Below, piece by piece: positions 8,909-19,987 of a stretch of 64,000 nt of DNA. Each line of letters begins with the position of its first letter. Positions within the stretch are counted from its first letter, which is position 1. Source of the stretch: Paenibacillus oryzisoli (GTDB lineage: Bacteria; Bacillota; Bacilli; Paenibacillales; NBRC-103111); assembly GCF_001653565.1 (NCBI RefSeq), contig NZ_LYPB01000050.1, positions 248,001-312,000 of the forward strand, read 5' to 3'. Both the position numbers and the translations under genes were made by a program. Under the pieces are notes generated by a model. The model did not search any database. It saw only the letters and a program-made list of their open reading frames with translations, and had not been told where the DNA came from.

Positions 8909-8998
8909 GCTGGGGCGAGTTTCCCGTGCAACGATTGTAGAGTCCGATCCTGCGTTAATAGGATGAAAGTTCCTTGCCCATCCTCTGCTCTTACTCAA

Positions 8999-9183
8999 TA
9001 GATGGATTTTATGTAGTTAATATGTGGAATTTCTTGATCAATCGTAGAATAGATGGAGAAAGTACAGTTAATTGGGGCTATTTCACCCGATTTGAGACAT
9101 AGAGGTTAATTTACCTACATGTTTTACAGTTAAATCGCATTTTCAAGAATTTCTGTCGTAAATAGCTGTATATTTTCCAGTTA
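8999..9183. repeat. Four-unit 21-bp palindrome array, copy A
   Basis: Units at 8999-9019, 9050-9070, 9112-9132 and 9163-9183, each a degenerate form of TAACTGGA-N5-TCCAGTTA. Centre spacing is 51, 62 and 51 bp, identical to copies B, C and D. It lies between two convergent genes and fills most of the 355-bp gap at 8909-9263, which otherwise holds only a terminator. No open frame or RNA gene is visible here. Confidence 0.85.
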
Positions 9184-9212
9184 ATGTTTAAAAAGTATTC
9201 ATGCTGGCATGC

Positions 9213-9254
9213 AAGAAAGACCGCTTTTCCTTTTTAGAAGAAGCGGTCTTTCTT
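9213..9254. terminator. Bidirectional terminator
   Basis: Perfect 14-bp stem AAGAAAGACCGCTT / AAGCGGTCTTTCTT with T-rich sequence on both sides, between the converging response-regulator gene and the coiled-coil protein gene. Confidence 0.8.
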
Positions 9255-9263
9255 ATCGTGATG

Positions 9264-9740
9264 CTATTCAAAGAGCCTCTCGAAAAAACCCTTTTTTCTT
9301 TTGCGAATCTTCGTATAGCTCTTCACCCTAGAGAAGGGTAGGGACGCATCTTCCGTTGATGAATCATGGATTGGCTCCCCGCTGAATTTTACTTCCTCTG
9401 ATGCAACTGGCGCATGTTCAAGCTCCATCTTATCTTCTTGATTCGCCCCTTGCTGATGAACAACAATCGTGTTGACCAGTTGCTCATGCAGCTTGTTCTC
9501 AAGCTGGTGCCTACATAGTCGCAGAAATTGCTCTTGTTGTCTATTCTGGAGTTCAAACTGCTCATGAAGTTGCGCTTGGAGCTCTTCTACCTGCTTAGAA
9601 AGAAGCAAAACGGTCTTTTGCAACGTATGCAGATCTTTCGCCTTAAGTGGCTCGTCCAGCTCACTCTCGTCCGCGCATTCCTCATCCCCTGCTAGTAGTA
9701 CCTGTAATTCAGCAGCTGTAAGGAGATCTTCTCTCTTCAT
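9264..9740 (-). CDS. Unknown coiled-coil protein
   Basis: 158 residues with no family I recognise. The N-terminus MKREDLLTAAELQVLLAGD looks helical and could be a partial DNA- or protein-binding helix pair. Residues 40-90 are a coiled coil very rich in Q, E and L (LLSKQVEELQAQLHEQFELQ). An acidic, low-complexity stretch follows, and the C-terminus is strongly basic with a terminal aromatic motif (KIRKRKKGFFERLFE), which could bind membrane or nucleic acid. The ATG at 9740 has GGAGG seven bases upstream; the longer frame to 9767 is less likely. It is a single-gene unit with its own terminator. Confidence 0.65.
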   Translation of the reverse strand: MKREDLLTAAELQVLLAGDEECADESELDEPLKAKDLHTLQKTVLLLSKQVEELQAQLHEQFELQNRQQEQFLRLCRHQLENKLHEQLVNTIVVHQQGANQEDKMELEHAPVASEEVKFSGEPIHDSSTEDASLPFSRVKSYTKIRKRKKGFFERLFE

Positions 9741-9999
9741 GTGCTTTCCTCCATCCCGTACATACACTTTCTCTTATTGTACATGAGAATGAGGAAATGT
9801 TCACGTTTATTAGTCTAATGAGGCGAATCAACTTACTTTGCTAGAAGTCTGAAAATAAGAGTACCTCTATTAGAGTTACGGGTGACATCGCCTCACGATT
9901 CCGATGACCGATTTCAGAGAACATTTCTCCCCCTACAAAATGCGCTCACTTCCATTTCCAAATAAGTTGTTTCCATAACGTTATATTTAACGAACGACA

Positions 10000-10042
10000 A
10001 AAAACTGCTTGCAAGTAACTTTCTACCTACAAGCAGTTCTCT
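10000..10042 (-). terminator. Terminator of the gltB-gltD operon
   Basis: On the minus strand AACTGCTTG / CAAGCAGTT is followed by TTTTTTG. It begins ten bases beyond the gltD stop codon. Confidence 0.85.
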
Positions 10043-10051
10043 CTACTCATT

Positions 10052-11536
10052 TCATGGTAAATTCGATGATCCCATCAAGAAGCGATCCACTTCCCGCGCT
10101 ACAGCACGACCTTCGTTGATCGCCCATACAACCAGGCTTTGTCCGCGACGCATATCGCCAGCAGCGAAAACCCCGTCTACGTTCGTAGCAAATTTTCCGT
10201 AATCGGCTTTGGCATTGGAGCGCTCATCTTTGGCTACCCCAAGCTGATCCAACACCGTGTTCTCAGGGCCCGTGAAACCCATCGCGATTAACACCAACTG
10301 CGCTGGGTAAACCTTCTCGCTGCCAGGCACTTCAACAGGCACAAACGCACCTTTATCGTTCTTCTGCCACTCAATCAGAACCGTATGCAGCTCCTTCAAG
10401 TTGCCGTTCTCATCCCCCACGAATTTCTTCGTGTTGATCAAGTACGTCCGTGGGTCCTCGCCTTGAAGTGCAGCAGCCTCTTGTTGACCGTAGTCCACTT
10501 TGAGCACCTTTGGCCACTCCGGCCAAGGGTTGTTCGCTGGACGCGTTTCCGGTGACTTCGGCATAATTTCAAACTGCGTCACGCTCTTACATTTGTGACG
10601 AATGGAAGTACCCACGCAGTCCGTTCCGGTATCACCACCACCGATGACAATAACGTCTTTGCCTTCGGCGGAAATGAATTCACGATCCGCATGCTCGGAA
10701 TCGAGCAAGCTCTTCGTGTTCTTGCTCAGGAATTCCATCGCCAGATGCACGCCGCCGAGCTCACGGCCCTCGATCGGAAGATCGCGGCCTTTCGTAGCTC
10801 CGCCGCATAGGACGATTGCATCGAATTCCTCTTGCAGTTTCTCAATCGGATAGTTCACGCCGACGTGAGCACCCGTTATGAAGGCTACGCCCTCGGCTTC
10901 AAGCAGATCTACACGACGCTGGACGTACTTTTTGTCCAGCTTCATGTTCGGGATACCGTACATCAGCAAGCCGCCTACGCGGTCTGCTCGTTCAAATACG
11001 GTAACCCAATGTCCAGCTTTGTTCAGCTGCGCTGCTGCCGCAAGCCCGGAAGGACCTGAACCCACAACCGCAACCTTCTTTCCCGTGCGCGTTTCTGGCG
11101 GTTCTGGCTTGATCCAGCCTTCATCGAAGCCTTTGTCGATGATCGCTTTCTCAATGCTTTTGATCGTAACAGGTGTATCCTTCAAGCCTACTGTACAAGA
11201 GCCTTCACAAGGCGCCGGGCATACACGGCCTGTGAATTCCGGGAAATTATTCGTCTTGTGCAGACGATCCAAGGCTTCGCGCCATTGACCGCGATACACA
11301 AGATCATTCCACTCTGGAATGAGGTTGTTCACTGGGCAACCCGCAGCCATGCCGCTGATTAGTGATCCTGTGTGGCAGAAAGGAATCCCGCAATCCATAC
11401 AGCGAGAGCCTTGTACTTGTAATTTATCTTGCGTAAGCGGTGTCGCAAACTCTTTCCAATGGCCGATTCGGACCAGGGGAGCAGCTTCGGATGCCACTTC
11501 GCGAGCATGTTCTATAAAACCGGTTGGTTTACCCAT
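10052..11536 (-). CDS. gltD: Glutamate synthase small subunit
   Basis: 494 residues. GltD passes electrons from NADPH through FAD and two 4Fe-4S clusters to the large subunit for the conversion of glutamine plus 2-oxoglutarate to two glutamates. The cysteine cluster motifs are present near the N-terminus ([29 protein letters not shown]). The FAD-binding [13 protein letters not shown] and the NADPH-binding [12 protein letters not shown] follow, with the closing FAD motif [24 protein letters not shown] lies 11 bases before the ATG. The gene starts 25 bp after the gltB stop codon and ends in a clear terminator. Confidence 0.96.
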   Translation of the reverse strand: MGKPTGFIEHAREVASEAAPLVRIGHWKEFATPLTQDKLQVQGSRCMDCGIPFCHTGSLISGMAAGCPVNNLIPEWNDLVYRGQWREALDRLHKTNNFPEFTGRVCPAPCEGSCTVGLKDTPVTIKSIEKAIIDKGFDEGWIKPEPPETRTGKKVAVVGSGPSGLAAAAQLNKAGHWVTVFERADRVGGLLMYGIPNMKLDKKYVQRRVDLLEAEGVAFITGAHVGVNYPIEKLQEEFDAIVLCGGATKGRDLPIEGRELGGVHLAMEFLSKNTKSLLDSEHADREFISAEGKDVIVIGGGDTGTDCVGTSIRHKCKSVTQFEIMPKSPETRPANNPWPEWPKVLKVDYGQQEAAALQGEDPRTYLINTKKFVGDENGNLKELHTVLIEWQKNDKGAFVPVEVPGSEKVYPAQLVLIAMGFTGPENTVLDQLGVAKDERSNAKADYGKFATNVDGVFAAGDMRRGQSLVVWAINEGRAVAREVDRFLMGSSNLP

Positions 11537-11561
11537 TTCCGTTTATCCCTCCTGAGTTTCG

Positions 11562-14500
11562 TTAATTTCCACCGACACGGGAAACATCTCGCATATTCGC
11601 CTCGAAAGCAACCATAACCGCTTCTTGCTGGCTTAGACCGGAACGTTTCACTTTCTCGATAGCATCAAACATCCGTTTGTAGTCCTTCGGTATAACCTTC
11701 ACGAACTTCCAAACGTACTCATCCCAGTGCTGAATAACTTGGTGGGCAACGCTGCTATCCGTAAATGTGGCATGATGTTGAATCATCGTTTTTAATTCAT
11801 TCATCTCATACGTTTCTTCCAACTGCTCGAGATACACCATCTCTTTATTCACTTTGCTTTGGAAATCACCATTCACGTCCAGAACGTAGGCAATACCGCC
11901 TGACATACCCGCTGCGAAGTTACGCCCTGTTGGACCCAGAACGACGACGCGACCACCTGTCATATACTCGCAGCCATGATCGCCGACACCTTCAACGACA
12001 GCACGTACGCCACTGTTTCTCACACAGAAGCGCTCGCCCGCGATACCACGGATGTATGCATCTCCGTCTGTTGCTCCATAGAATGCCGTATTGCCGATAA
12101 TGACGTTCTCTTCAGGTACAAAAGTCGACTTACTCGATGGGAAAATCGCCAGCTTACCGCCAGACAATCCTTTCCCAACATAGTCATTGGCATCTCCTTC
12201 AAGGGAGAGTGTGATTCCTTTCGGTACGAAGGCACCAAAGCTTTGACCTGCTGATCCTTCAAAATGTAGACGAATCGTATCGTGTGGCAAGCCTTCAACG
12301 CCGTGTCGGCGTGTCACTTCGCTGCCCACGATTGTTCCAACAACACGGTTCACGTTCGTAATAGGCAGAACCGCATGCACATACTCTTTGCGCTCAATCG
12401 CTGGCTCACAAATATCGAGCAGCTTCGTCATATCCAAGGAGCGATCTAAGCCGTGATCCTGCTGCATGGAGCAGAAGCGACCAACTTCTTCGCCCATATC
12501 GGGTTGGTGCAATAGTGGCGTAAGATCGACACCTTTGGCCTTCCAATGTTCGACAGCTGGCTTGGACTCCAGGATATCGGTACGTCCAACCATCTCTTCA
12601 ATGGTGCGGAAGCCAAGCTCTGCCATCATCTCACGCACATCGTTGGCGATGAAGGTCATGAAGTTCACAACATGCTGCGGGTCTCCAGCAAATTTCTTGC
12701 GAAGCTCCGGATTCTGCGTAGCAACCCCAACCGGACAAGTATCCAAGTGGCAAACGCGCATCATCACGCAGCCGATCGTAATTAATGGTGTCGTTGCGAA
12801 GCCGAACTCCTCGGCACCGAGCAGGGCCGCTACGACAACGTCGCGCCCTGTCATCAGCTTGCCGTCCGTCTCGACGACGATCCGGCTGCGCAGGTTGTTC
12901 AGTACGAGTGTCTGATGCGTCTCCGCCAGACCGAGCTCCCACGGCAGCCCCGCATGACGAATACTCGTCTGCGGTGACGCGCCTGTGCCTCCGTCGTAGC
13001 CGGAGATGAGGACAACGTCCGCCTTCCCTTTGGCTACGCCGGCAGCGATCGTGCCAACACCCACCTCGGATACCAGCTTAACGCTGATCCGTGCCCGCGG
13101 GTTGGCATTCTTGAGATCGTGGATCAGCTCTGCGAGATCCTCGATCGAATAAATATCATGATGCGGCGGCGGCGAAATCAAGCCTACGCCTGGCGTAACA
13201 CCGCGAACCTCGGCTACCCAAGGGTACACCTTGGTTCCCGGGAGCTGACCGCCTTCGCCGGGCTTCGCACCCTGCGCCATCTTGATCTGAATCTCGTCAG
13301 CATTGACGAGATAATGGCTCGTGACGCCGAAGCGGCCGGACGCCACCTGCTTAATGGCACTTCGGCGAAGATCGCCGTTCGCATCCGGCGTGAAGCGCTC
13401 CGGATGCTCGCCGCCTTCGCCGGTGTTGCTCTTGCCGCCGATGCGGTTCATCGCGATCGCGATCGTTTCGTGCGCTTCTTTGGAGATGGAGCCATAGGAC
13501 ATGGCTCCTGTCTTGAAGCGCTTAAAGATCGATTCGATCGGTTCCACCTCTTCGATCGGAATCGGTGTGCGTCCCCCTTTGAAGCTTAGCAGTCCGCGCA
13601 GAGCCATATATTTCTCGTCTTCCCGTTTGACGAGCTTAGAGAAATTTTTATACATCGCATAGTTATTGCTTCGTACTGCCGATTGCAAAGCATGCACAGT
13701 TTCCGGCGTATAAATGTGATCTTCCCCGTCTCGGCGCCATTGCAAGTCCCCGCCTGTATCCAACACGCGATCGCGTCCTTCTTGCTCAGAGAACGCACGG
13801 CTGTGACGCATCAAGGCTTCCATCGCAACCATATCGATACCGATACCACCTACTGGCGTGTACGTCCAAGTGAAGTAACTGTCTACGAGCTCTTGGCTCA
13901 AGCCAATCGCTTCGAAAATTTGCGCCCCGCGATAGCTTTGGATGGTGGAAATCCCCATTTTCGCTAACACTTTAACTACACCCTTCGTAACAGCTTTGAT
14001 GTAGTTATAGATTGCTTTCTCGTGATCAACGCCAACGAGCTGCTTACGCTGAATCATGTCATCTAACGTTTCTAACGCTAGATAAGGGTTGATCGCACCT
14101 GCGCCATAGCCAAGCAATAAGGCAAAATGGTGCACTTCACGCGGCTCACCAGACTCGACAAGCAAGCTGACTTTCGTACGTGTACCCTGACGAATCAGAT
14201 GATGATGCAGGCCCGACGTTGCCAACAGGGCTGGAATCGGTGCACTGACGCTATCTACACCACGATCAGATAGAATAAGTAACGTTGCGCCATCGACAAT
14301 GGCTTGATCGGCAGCTGTATACAAGGCTTGCATGGCATTCTCGAGCCCAGCTGTACCTGCCGCTGCTTCGAAAAGCGTTGGCAAAGTGACCGTTTTGAAC
14401 CCATCACGATTAATATGACGCAGTTTCGCCAACTCATCGTTAGAGAGGAACGGCGACTTCAAACGAATTTGGCGGCAGCTCTCAGGCTCCGGCTTAATCA

Positions 14501-16154
14501 GGTTGCGCTCTGGCCCAATCGTGGTGCCTTGCGCTGTAATAATTTCTTCAAAGTTCGCATCAATTGGCGGATTCGTTACTTGCGCGAATAATTGCTTGAA
14601 ATAGTTATACATCAGCTGCGGACGATCCGAAAGCACCGCCAGTGGCGCATCCGTACCCATGGAACCGATGGGATCCACACCTGTTTTGCCCATAGGTTCA
14701 AGAGTCTTGCGCAGTTGTTCAAAGGTATAACCGAATGCTTGCTGGCGCTGCAGAATCGTATCATGGTCAGAGCCAAGTACCATTGGCGCATCTTCGAGAT
14801 CCTCTAAGGAAATGAGATGTTCATTCAACCACTCCCGGTACGGCTGCTCGCTGGCGATGCCGCTCTTGATTTCTTCGTCCGTCACGATGCGACCTTCTAC
14901 GGTATCGACAAGCAGCATGCGACCCGGTCTCAAACGATCTTTGTACAAAATACGCTCAGGCTCAATATCAAGCACGCCTACTTCAGAAGCAAGAACGATC
15001 AAATCATCCGTTGTCACATAGTAACGCGAAGGACGCAAACCATTGCGATCGAGAATCGCTCCGATTTGACTGCCATCCGTGAACGCAATCGCTGCTGGCC
15101 CATCCCACGGCTCCATCAAAGTGCTGTGATACTCGTAGAACGCTTTCTTCTCGTCATCCATACCTTCATGCTTGGACCAAGGCTCTGGTACCATCATCAT
15201 AGCCGCATGCGGCAACGAACGGCCTGAGAGCATCAAGAACTCTAGTGTATTATCAAACATTTGAGAATCGGAACCATCGGAATCAATGACAGGAAGAATA
15301 CGCCCAAAATCTTCACCAAATAAATCGGAATCACACATCGCTTGACGTGCGTGCATCCAGTTGACGTTACCGCGAAGCGTATTGATCTCACCATTATGAA
15401 TCAAATAACGGTACGGATGCGCGCGTTCCCAGCTTGGGAATGTATTAGTACTGAAACGGGAGTGAACAAGTGCTAAGGCAGATTCGACCTTCTCATCTTG
15501 CAATTCCACGTAATACGCATCTACTTGCTCTGGTGTTAACATCCCTTTATATACAATCGTTCTGCTAGACAAGCTAGAATAGTAGAATTGCGATCCCGGA
15601 TGGGATAGTTTGATAGCGTTTTCAGATAACTTACGAATGATGTACAGCTTACGTTCAAAATCAAGATTCGTCGCAATATCAGCGCTTTGGCCGATAAACA
15701 CCTGACGAACATACGGTTCAGCAGATATGGCAGAATCCCCCAACGAACTATTGTTGGTTGGAACGGTTCTCCATCCAAGAAATTGTTGCCCTTCTTGTCT
15801 GACTATTCCCTCAATTACACTTTCGCAAGCTTGACGAGCCTCTAATTCCTGAGGCAAATACACCATACCTACCCCATAAGCACCAGAAACCGGCAACTTT
15901 ATGTTCTCTTTTTCACAAGCATATTGGAAATAAGCATCAGGTATTTGCATTAAAATACCTGCACCATCTCCCGTATTCTGTTCACAACCCTGCCCGCCGC
16001 GATGATCCAAATTGCAAAGTACACGAAGCGCTTGCTTGACGATGGCATGAGATTTGATACCCTTGATATTGGCTACAAAGCCTATACCACAAGCATCATG
16101 CTCATTCCTCGGATCGTACAATCCCTGTTTGGGAGGTAATCCATTAATTGTCAT
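11562..16154 (-). CDS. gltB: Glutamate synthase large subunit
   Basis: 1530 residues, the normal size. The N-terminal class II glutamine amidotransferase starts [23 protein letters not shown]; the cysteine of DACGIGF is expected to become the N-terminal nucleophile after propeptide removal. The central and FMN-binding synthase domains follow, with the 3Fe-4S motif [11 protein letters not shown], and the C-terminal GXGXG beta-helix ends the protein. The ATG at 16154 gives the N-terminus typical of Bacillota GltB (GltA of Bacillus subtilis); the longer frame to 16205 adds 17 residues with no support. No gltC-type regulator gene lies beside it, unlike in Bacillus subtilis. Confidence 0.96.
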   Translation of the reverse strand: MTINGLPPKQGLYDPRNEHDACGIGFVANIKGIKSHAIVKQALRVLCNLDHRGGQGCEQNTGDGAGILMQIPDAYFQYACEKENIKLPVSGAYGVGMVYLPQELEARQACESVIEGIVRQEGQQFLGWRTVPTNNSSLGDSAISAEPYVRQVFIGQSADIATNLDFERKLYIIRKLSENAIKLSHPGSQFYYSSLSSRTIVYKGMLTPEQVDAYYVELQDEKVESALALVHSRFSTNTFPSWERAHPYRYLIHNGEINTLRGNVNWMHARQAMCDSDLFGEDFGRILPVIDSDGSDSQMFDNTLEFLMLSGRSLPHAAMMMVPEPWSKHEGMDDEKKAFYEYHSTLMEPWDGPAAIAFTDGSQIGAILDRNGLRPSRYYVTTDDLIVLASEVGVLDIEPERILYKDRLRPGRMLLVDTVEGRIVTDEEIKSGIASEQPYREWLNEHLISLEDLEDAPMVLGSDHDTILQRQQAFGYTFEQLRKTLEPMGKTGVDPIGSMGTDAPLAVLSDRPQLMYNYFKQLFAQVTNPPIDANFEEIITAQGTTIGPERNLIKPEPESCRQIRLKSPFLSNDELAKLRHINRDGFKTVTLPTLFEAAAGTAGLENAMQALYTAADQAIVDGATLLILSDRGVDSVSAPIPALLATSGLHHHLIRQGTRTKVSLLVESGEPREVHHFALLLGYGAGAINPYLALETLDDMIQRKQLVGVDHEKAIYNYIKAVTKGVVKVLAKMGISTIQSYRGAQIFEAIGLSQELVDSYFTWTYTPVGGIGIDMVAMEALMRHSRAFSEQEGRDRVLDTGGDLQWRRDGEDHIYTPETVHALQSAVRSNNYAMYKNFSKLVKREDEKYMALRGLLSFKGGRTPIPIEEVEPIESIFKRFKTGAMSYGSISKEAHETIAIAMNRIGGKSNTGEGGEHPERFTPDANGDLRRSAIKQVASGRFGVTSHYLVNADEIQIKMAQGAKPGEGGQLPGTKVYPWVAEVRGVTPGVGLISPPPHHDIYSIEDLAELIHDLKNANPRARISVKLVSEVGVGTIAAGVAKGKADVVLISGYDGGTGASPQTSIRHAGLPWELGLAETHQTLVLNNLRSRIVVETDGKLMTGRDVVVAALLGAEEFGFATTPLITIGCVMMRVCHLDTCPVGVATQNPELRKKFAGDPQHVVNFMTFIANDVREMMAELGFRTIEEMVGRTDILESKPAVEHWKAKGVDLTPLLHQPDMGEEVGRFCSMQQDHGLDRSLDMTKLLDICEPAIERKEYVHAVLPITNVNRVVGTIVGSEVTRRHGVEGLPHDTIRLHFEGSAGQSFGAFVPKGITLSLEGDANDYVGKGLSGGKLAIFPSSKSTFVPEENVIIGNTAFYGATDGDAYIRGIAGERFCVRNSGVRAVVEGVGDHGCEYMTGGRVVVLGPTGRNFAAGMSGGIAYVLDVNGDFQSKVNKEMVYLEQLEETYEMNELKTMIQHHATFTDSSVAHQVIQHWDEYVWKFVKVIPKDYKRMFDAIEKVKRSGLSQQEAVMVAFEANMRDVSRVGGN

Positions 16155-16297
16155 GTTGTGCAACCTTTCTTCCCTCGTTATTTCTCTGGACTTTGTTAAT
16201 CGCATGCTTTAAAGTGCTAAAAAGTAAAGAGTGACTGCTCCTTATTTCGACTACATCCGCAATAAGTAGAGGAAATATTCTCAATATTTTTTATATT

Positions 16298-16326
16298 ATA
16301 TTAACACTTGATTTCCTATAGTTCAA
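16298..16326 (-). promoter_or_regulatory. Candidate sigma-A promoter of gltB; rest of gap featureless
   Basis: On the minus strand TTGAAC, 17 bases, TAATAT, in a very A/T-rich stretch about 145 bases before the gltB start. The rest of the 378-bp gap between gltB and the HD-domain gene (16155-16532) shows no gene or riboswitch that I can recognise. Confidence 0.4.
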
Positions 16327-16532
16327 TTTAAAAATATTTAAATTGAAAAGGTTTTCATTTTGATAGAATTGCTAGTAAAATCATATTGTATAGGCACGAT
16401 AAATACTTTCATTTCCTATATAAGTAGGACAGGCTTGGCATGTGATAGCAAACTTTCTATGTTTCATGCTATGATAACTAATACCGCTGCAAGAACATAC
16501 ATCCAGATTCCACATCTTAGGAGGAGCTCTGT

Positions 16533-17510
16533 TTGAGTATACAGCATACTTTTGGAGACGGCATGATTACGGAGCCGCTTTATCAATGGCAGCAAGAAGC
16601 TCATCCGGTTGAAATTGAGCTTTTCCGCTCAAAGCCTGTACGCCGCCTGAAGTTTTTACATCATTTCGGAGCATCGGCTCTATTCACACCACTTACACAT
16701 TCACGATTCGAACATACGGTTGGCGTTTGGTCACTCATGGCTCACTTCTGCCCAGAAGATCCTCATCTGCGCGTTGCGGCACTGCTTCATGATATCGGGC
16801 ACCTGCCTTTCTCCCATGCGGTTGAGCGCACACTTGGGTTTAATCATCACCGCCAAACTGAACAGTTAATCGGGCAAGGCGTCATCGCGGATATTTTGAT
16901 CCGACACGGCATTTCGCCGCGGGCCATTATTGATCTTTTGAAACAAGAAACACCGCTAACGAACCCCTCAACGGTTCTCGGACTCGATCACTTGGATAGC
17001 TTCCTGAGAGATACCTACTATGCGGGTCGTCAGACGCTGCCACCTTCGGAATTAGTAAAAGGACTGCGTTTACGAGGTCCCTACATAGAAGCGAATGAAG
17101 CTTCCGCCGTGGCACTTATTGACGCGATTGTTGAAGAACACCGACTTATCCTGCACCCGCAGTTTCTAGCTATGGACGCGCTGCTCGCGAAAGCAACCGC
17201 TCATCATTGCGAAGCAAATCCTGGCATGAAGGAACGCATTCCGGCACTCATGGATCACGAACTCATTCAAGAACTGCTGCAGAGCAATAATATGACCGCT
17301 CGAGAAACGATTCATGTCCTGATGTATGAGCCTCACCGTATTCAAATTACGCAAGAGCCCATACCCGGCAGCATCGAAGTCAAGATCGGGAAGGTTCACC
17401 ACAAACAACCGCTAATTGGCGACAAACTCGCCTCAGAAGTTAGCTTTCAAGCCGCTGTTAAGCTGGCTGAGCTGGATAGCATGGCCGCAACTTATTTCTT
17501 CACCATATAA
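16533..17510 (+). CDS. HD-domain phosphohydrolase (dNTPase-like)
   Basis: 325 residues. The HD metal site is complete: H in [11 protein letters not shown] in [13 protein letters not shown], and the distal D in [15 protein letters not shown]. This arrangement is that of the SAMHD1/dGTPase-like group (YwfO family in Bacillota). The substrate is not provable from sequence, but the next gene encodes thymidine kinase, which makes a role in deoxynucleotide balance plausible. The TTG start has GGAGGAG seven bases upstream. Gap to tdk is 26 bp. Confidence 0.8.
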   Translation: MSIQHTFGDGMITEPLYQWQQEAHPVEIELFRSKPVRRLKFLHHFGASALFTPLTHSRFEHTVGVWSLMAHFCPEDPHLRVAALLHDIGHLPFSHAVERTLGFNHHRQTEQLIGQGVIADILIRHGISPRAIIDLLKQETPLTNPSTVLGLDHLDSFLRDTYYAGRQTLPPSELVKGLRLRGPYIEANEASAVALIDAIVEEHRLILHPQFLAMDALLAKATAHHCEANPGMKERIPALMDHELIQELLQSNNMTARETIHVLMYEPHRIQITQEPIPGSIEVKIGKVHHKQPLIGDKLASEVSFQAAVKLAELDSMAATYFFTI

Positions 17511-17536
17511 ACATCCGCAGAAGGGACTGTCCCAGC

Positions 17537-18112
17537 TTGGCAAAATTGTACTTTCGTTATGGCACGATGAATAGCGGTAAATCGATTGAAGTCTTACGCG
17601 TAGCACATAATTATGAGGAACAAGGCAAAAAGGTGCTTCTCCTCACTTCCGTTATGGATGATCGCTTCGGTGTCGGCAAGGTCGCTTCCCGCATCGGTAT
17701 GCAAAAAGGGGCCATCGTTGTTGACGAACATTTGGATATGGTCGCTTTAGCCCAGACCGAGCGTCCGAATTGCATTCTGGTCGACGAAGCTCAGTTCTTG
17801 AACAAAGCACAAGTCTCTCAGCTGATTGAAGTCGTCGATGAACTTGACATTCCTGTTATCGCTTACGGGCTTCGCGCTGATTTCATGGGACAATTATTTG
17901 AAGGCAGCAATGCACTTCTGGCTGTGGCTGATACGATTGAAGAAATTAAAACCATTTGTTGGTATTGTGATAAAAAGGCCATTATGAATATGCGCTGCAA
18001 AGACGGTGTTCCTATCTTCCATGGTGAGCAGATCCAGATTGGCGGGAATGAAAGTTATGTTCCTGTATGCCGCAAATGCTATGCCTCCAAAAAGAAAGCG
18101 GCGCATGGTTAA
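17537..18112 (+). CDS. tdk: Thymidine kinase
   Basis: 191 residues, type II thymidine kinase. The P-loop is GTMNSGKS, the Mg/catalytic region is LVDEAQFL, and the lasso domain carries two zinc cysteine pairs (CWYCDK and CRKC). It phosphorylates thymidine to dTMP in the salvage pathway. The start is TTG at 17537, with AGAAGGGA upstream; the residues [16 protein letters not shown] fit the family start. It sits between an HD phosphohydrolase and a UgtP-like glycosyltransferase in one transcription unit. Confidence 0.94.
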   Translation: MAKLYFRYGTMNSGKSIEVLRVAHNYEEQGKKVLLLTSVMDDRFGVGKVASRIGMQKGAIVVDEHLDMVALAQTERPNCILVDEAQFLNKAQVSQLIEVVDELDIPVIAYGLRADFMGQLFEGSNALLAVADTIEEIKTICWYCDKKAIMNMRCKDGVPIFHGEQIQIGGNESYVPVCRKCYASKKKAAHG

Positions 18113-18148
18113 AAATTGATATGGTATGTACAAAGAAAGGTGAATTCC

Positions 18149-19327
18149 TTGCGTAAAAAACGGATTTTGCTATTATCCGAGGGCTTCGGGAAAGGTCATA
18201 CACAAGCTGCTCATGCGCTGTCTGGCGAGCTACGCCAATCCTCTTCAGACATGATTACACGCGTGATTGAGCTTGGCGCTTTTTTGCATCCTACCTTTGC
18301 ACCTTGGGTCTTCTCGGCATACCGCCGCACGGTAACATCTCAACCTAGACTGTACGGTATGCTCTATCGACATCATTATGATAAAAGGCCGAGTCGCGTA
18401 GCCAGTCTCGTGCTGCATCGGTTCTTTTATTCACGAACAAAAACCGTTATCAAGCAGTTGAAACCTGATTTGATCGTCTGTACACATCCATTCCCAAGTA
18501 TTATTGTCTCTAGGTTAAAACGCGCGGGACTGGATATCCCTCTCTTCACCGTAATCACCGATTACGATGTTCATGGGACGTGGATAGACTCTGCCGTAGA
18601 TAAATATTTGGTATCCACTCCCCTTGTCAGGGAGCGCCTAATGGACTGCGGCGTTCAGGACAAGCGTATCGAGGTGACGGGCATTCCAGTTCACCCTAAT
18701 TTCCGCAAAGCGCATAGCAAAGAACATATCCGTCAAGAATTTGGTCTCAAAGCTATGCCTACCGTTATGGTCATGGGCGGCGGCTGGGGTGTTTTTAAAA
18801 AAGAGGAAAAAGAAGAAATGCTGACTTATTTAGCAAGTTGGAGCAAGGATATACAGCTGCTGATCTGCCTCGGTACCAATGAAAAAGCACGCCTACAGTT
18901 GCTGGAGGAAGAAATCTTCCGTCAGCCCAATATCCATCTCATTGGCTATACCACTGAGATCAGCAAGCTGATGGATATCTCTGATTTGCTGGTTACGAAG
19001 CCAGGCGGAATGACCTGCACAGAGGCGATGGCCAAGGGTATTCCTATGTTGTTCTACAGTCCGATTCCTGGACAGGAAGAGAAAAACTGCACTTATTTCC
19101 AAGAAAATGGATACGGTCAGCGCATCACATCCCTCGCCATGATTGATCATTGGTTTAAGCTGCTGCTCGATCAATATCCCGAACTGACTAAACGGAGAAC
19201 AGATATCCGTCAGGGCTACAATGAGGAAGAACGAAGCTGCGCAACAGCGATCATTGAATACCTGGAGCAGTCGGATAAACGTTCCTATATTCAGGCATCA
19301 TCAAAAACACCGCTCATACAATGGTAG
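18149..19327 (+). CDS. UgtP/MGDG-synthase-like diacylglycerol glycosyltransferase
   Basis: 392 residues, GT28-type GT-B fold. The N-terminal MGDG-synthase domain has LLLSEGFGKGHTQAA, with its Gly-rich loop and conserved His, and CTHPFPS. The C-terminal nucleotide-sugar domain has VMGGGWGVF, and TKPGGMTCTEAMAKGIPML with PGQEEKN. Members add glucose or galactose to diacylglycerol to make membrane glycolipids or the lipoteichoic acid anchor. The TTG at 18149 has AAAGG about eight bases upstream; the frame is open from 18116 but lacks a ribosome site there. Its stop codon lies inside a terminator-like hairpin. Confidence 0.82.
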   Translation: MRKKRILLLSEGFGKGHTQAAHALSGELRQSSSDMITRVIELGAFLHPTFAPWVFSAYRRTVTSQPRLYGMLYRHHYDKRPSRVASLVLHRFFYSRTKTVIKQLKPDLIVCTHPFPSIIVSRLKRAGLDIPLFTVITDYDVHGTWIDSAVDKYLVSTPLVRERLMDCGVQDKRIEVTGIPVHPNFRKAHSKEHIRQEFGLKAMPTVMVMGGGWGVFKKEEKEEMLTYLASWSKDIQLLICLGTNEKARLQLLEEEIFRQPNIHLIGYTTEISKLMDISDLLVTKPGGMTCTEAMAKGIPMLFYSPIPGQEEKNCTYFQENGYGQRITSLAMIDHWFKLLLDQYPELTKRRTDIRQGYNEEERSCATAIIEYLEQSDKRSYIQASSKTPLIQW

Positions 19328-19351
19328 TATCCATTGTGAGGGCGGTGTTTT
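19304..19351 (+). terminator. Hairpin spanning the glycosyltransferase stop codon
   Basis: AAACACCGC and CATACAATG pair with CCATTGTG and GCGGTGTTTTG. The stop codon TAG at 19325-19327 lies in the loop, and the next gene starts three bases after the structure. A ribosome finishing the glycosyltransferase would melt it, so it may act as an attenuator instead of a plain terminator. Confidence 0.6.
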
Positions 19352-19354
19352 GCT

Positions 19355-19849
19355 ATGAATCCCATTCACCGATTCGGCAAGCAGGCAATCTTTGCTTACT
19401 TAGTGATCTGGTTTGTCGGCAGCCTATGGATGATGGCCGTGCTTGGCAGCGCAACCTTTGAACGCAAGATCATGGGCATTGATTTCGCCATCTATCATGA
19501 GTATGCCATCTTTGGCTTCGCAGGGTCACTAGGTGGTGCTTTATATGGTTTGCGCATGTTCCACGAGCATTACCAAGAGTTGACCACGCAGTGGATCTAC
19601 TGGTATCTCATGCGGCCAGTGCTTTGCTTTGGCTCTGCGATCATCACGATTATTCTATTCGAAAGCGGTATTATGCTGCTGCAAGTGGATGACTCGATGT
19701 CAGCGCGTATCAGCATCGCCTTCCTGACGGGCTATGGGTACGGGAAGTTCATGGAGAAGCTGCGTGACCTAACTTCGACATTCTTTAATGGGAAGAATAC
19801 CAATGGAACGAACGGGAATGGCAACGGGAGTGATACGCCTACGAAATGA
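19355..19849 (+). CDS. Unknown small membrane protein
   Basis: 164 residues with three or four hydrophobic segments (FAYLVIWFVGSLWMMAVL, YAIFGFAGSLGGALYGL, LCFGSAIITIILFESGIML, and a weaker one) and a polar tail of Asn, Gly and Thr (NGKNTNGTNGNGNGSD). I do not recognise the family. It follows the UgtP-like gene after the hairpin at 19304-19351 and is the last gene of that group; no strong ribosome site other than GAGGGCGG is seen. Confidence 0.65.
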   Translation: MNPIHRFGKQAIFAYLVIWFVGSLWMMAVLGSATFERKIMGIDFAIYHEYAIFGFAGSLGGALYGLRMFHEHYQELTTQWIYWYLMRPVLCFGSAIITIILFESGIMLLQVDDSMSARISIAFLTGYGYGKFMEKLRDLTSTFFNGKNTNGTNGNGNGSDTPTK

Positions 19850-19987
19850 ATGAGCGATAAGGCTGGAGCAGGGAAATTGAAGTTAGCTCGGCTAGTAGAG
19901 CTGCGAAAGGTGCTAACTCGGGCTTACGGGCCGGTGTAGATGGAAAGGCCCTTGTCAGCGCTCTAGGCGATCGCACCAGAACTACAA

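Noticed and set aside
12631-13009. Arg-rich open frames on both strands inside gltB
   Set aside because: They lie inside a full-length conserved gene and only reflect local high G+C content.
16206-16532. A glutamate-responsive riboswitch or gltC gene before gltB
   Set aside because: I looked for a leader RNA fold and a LysR-type gene and saw neither.
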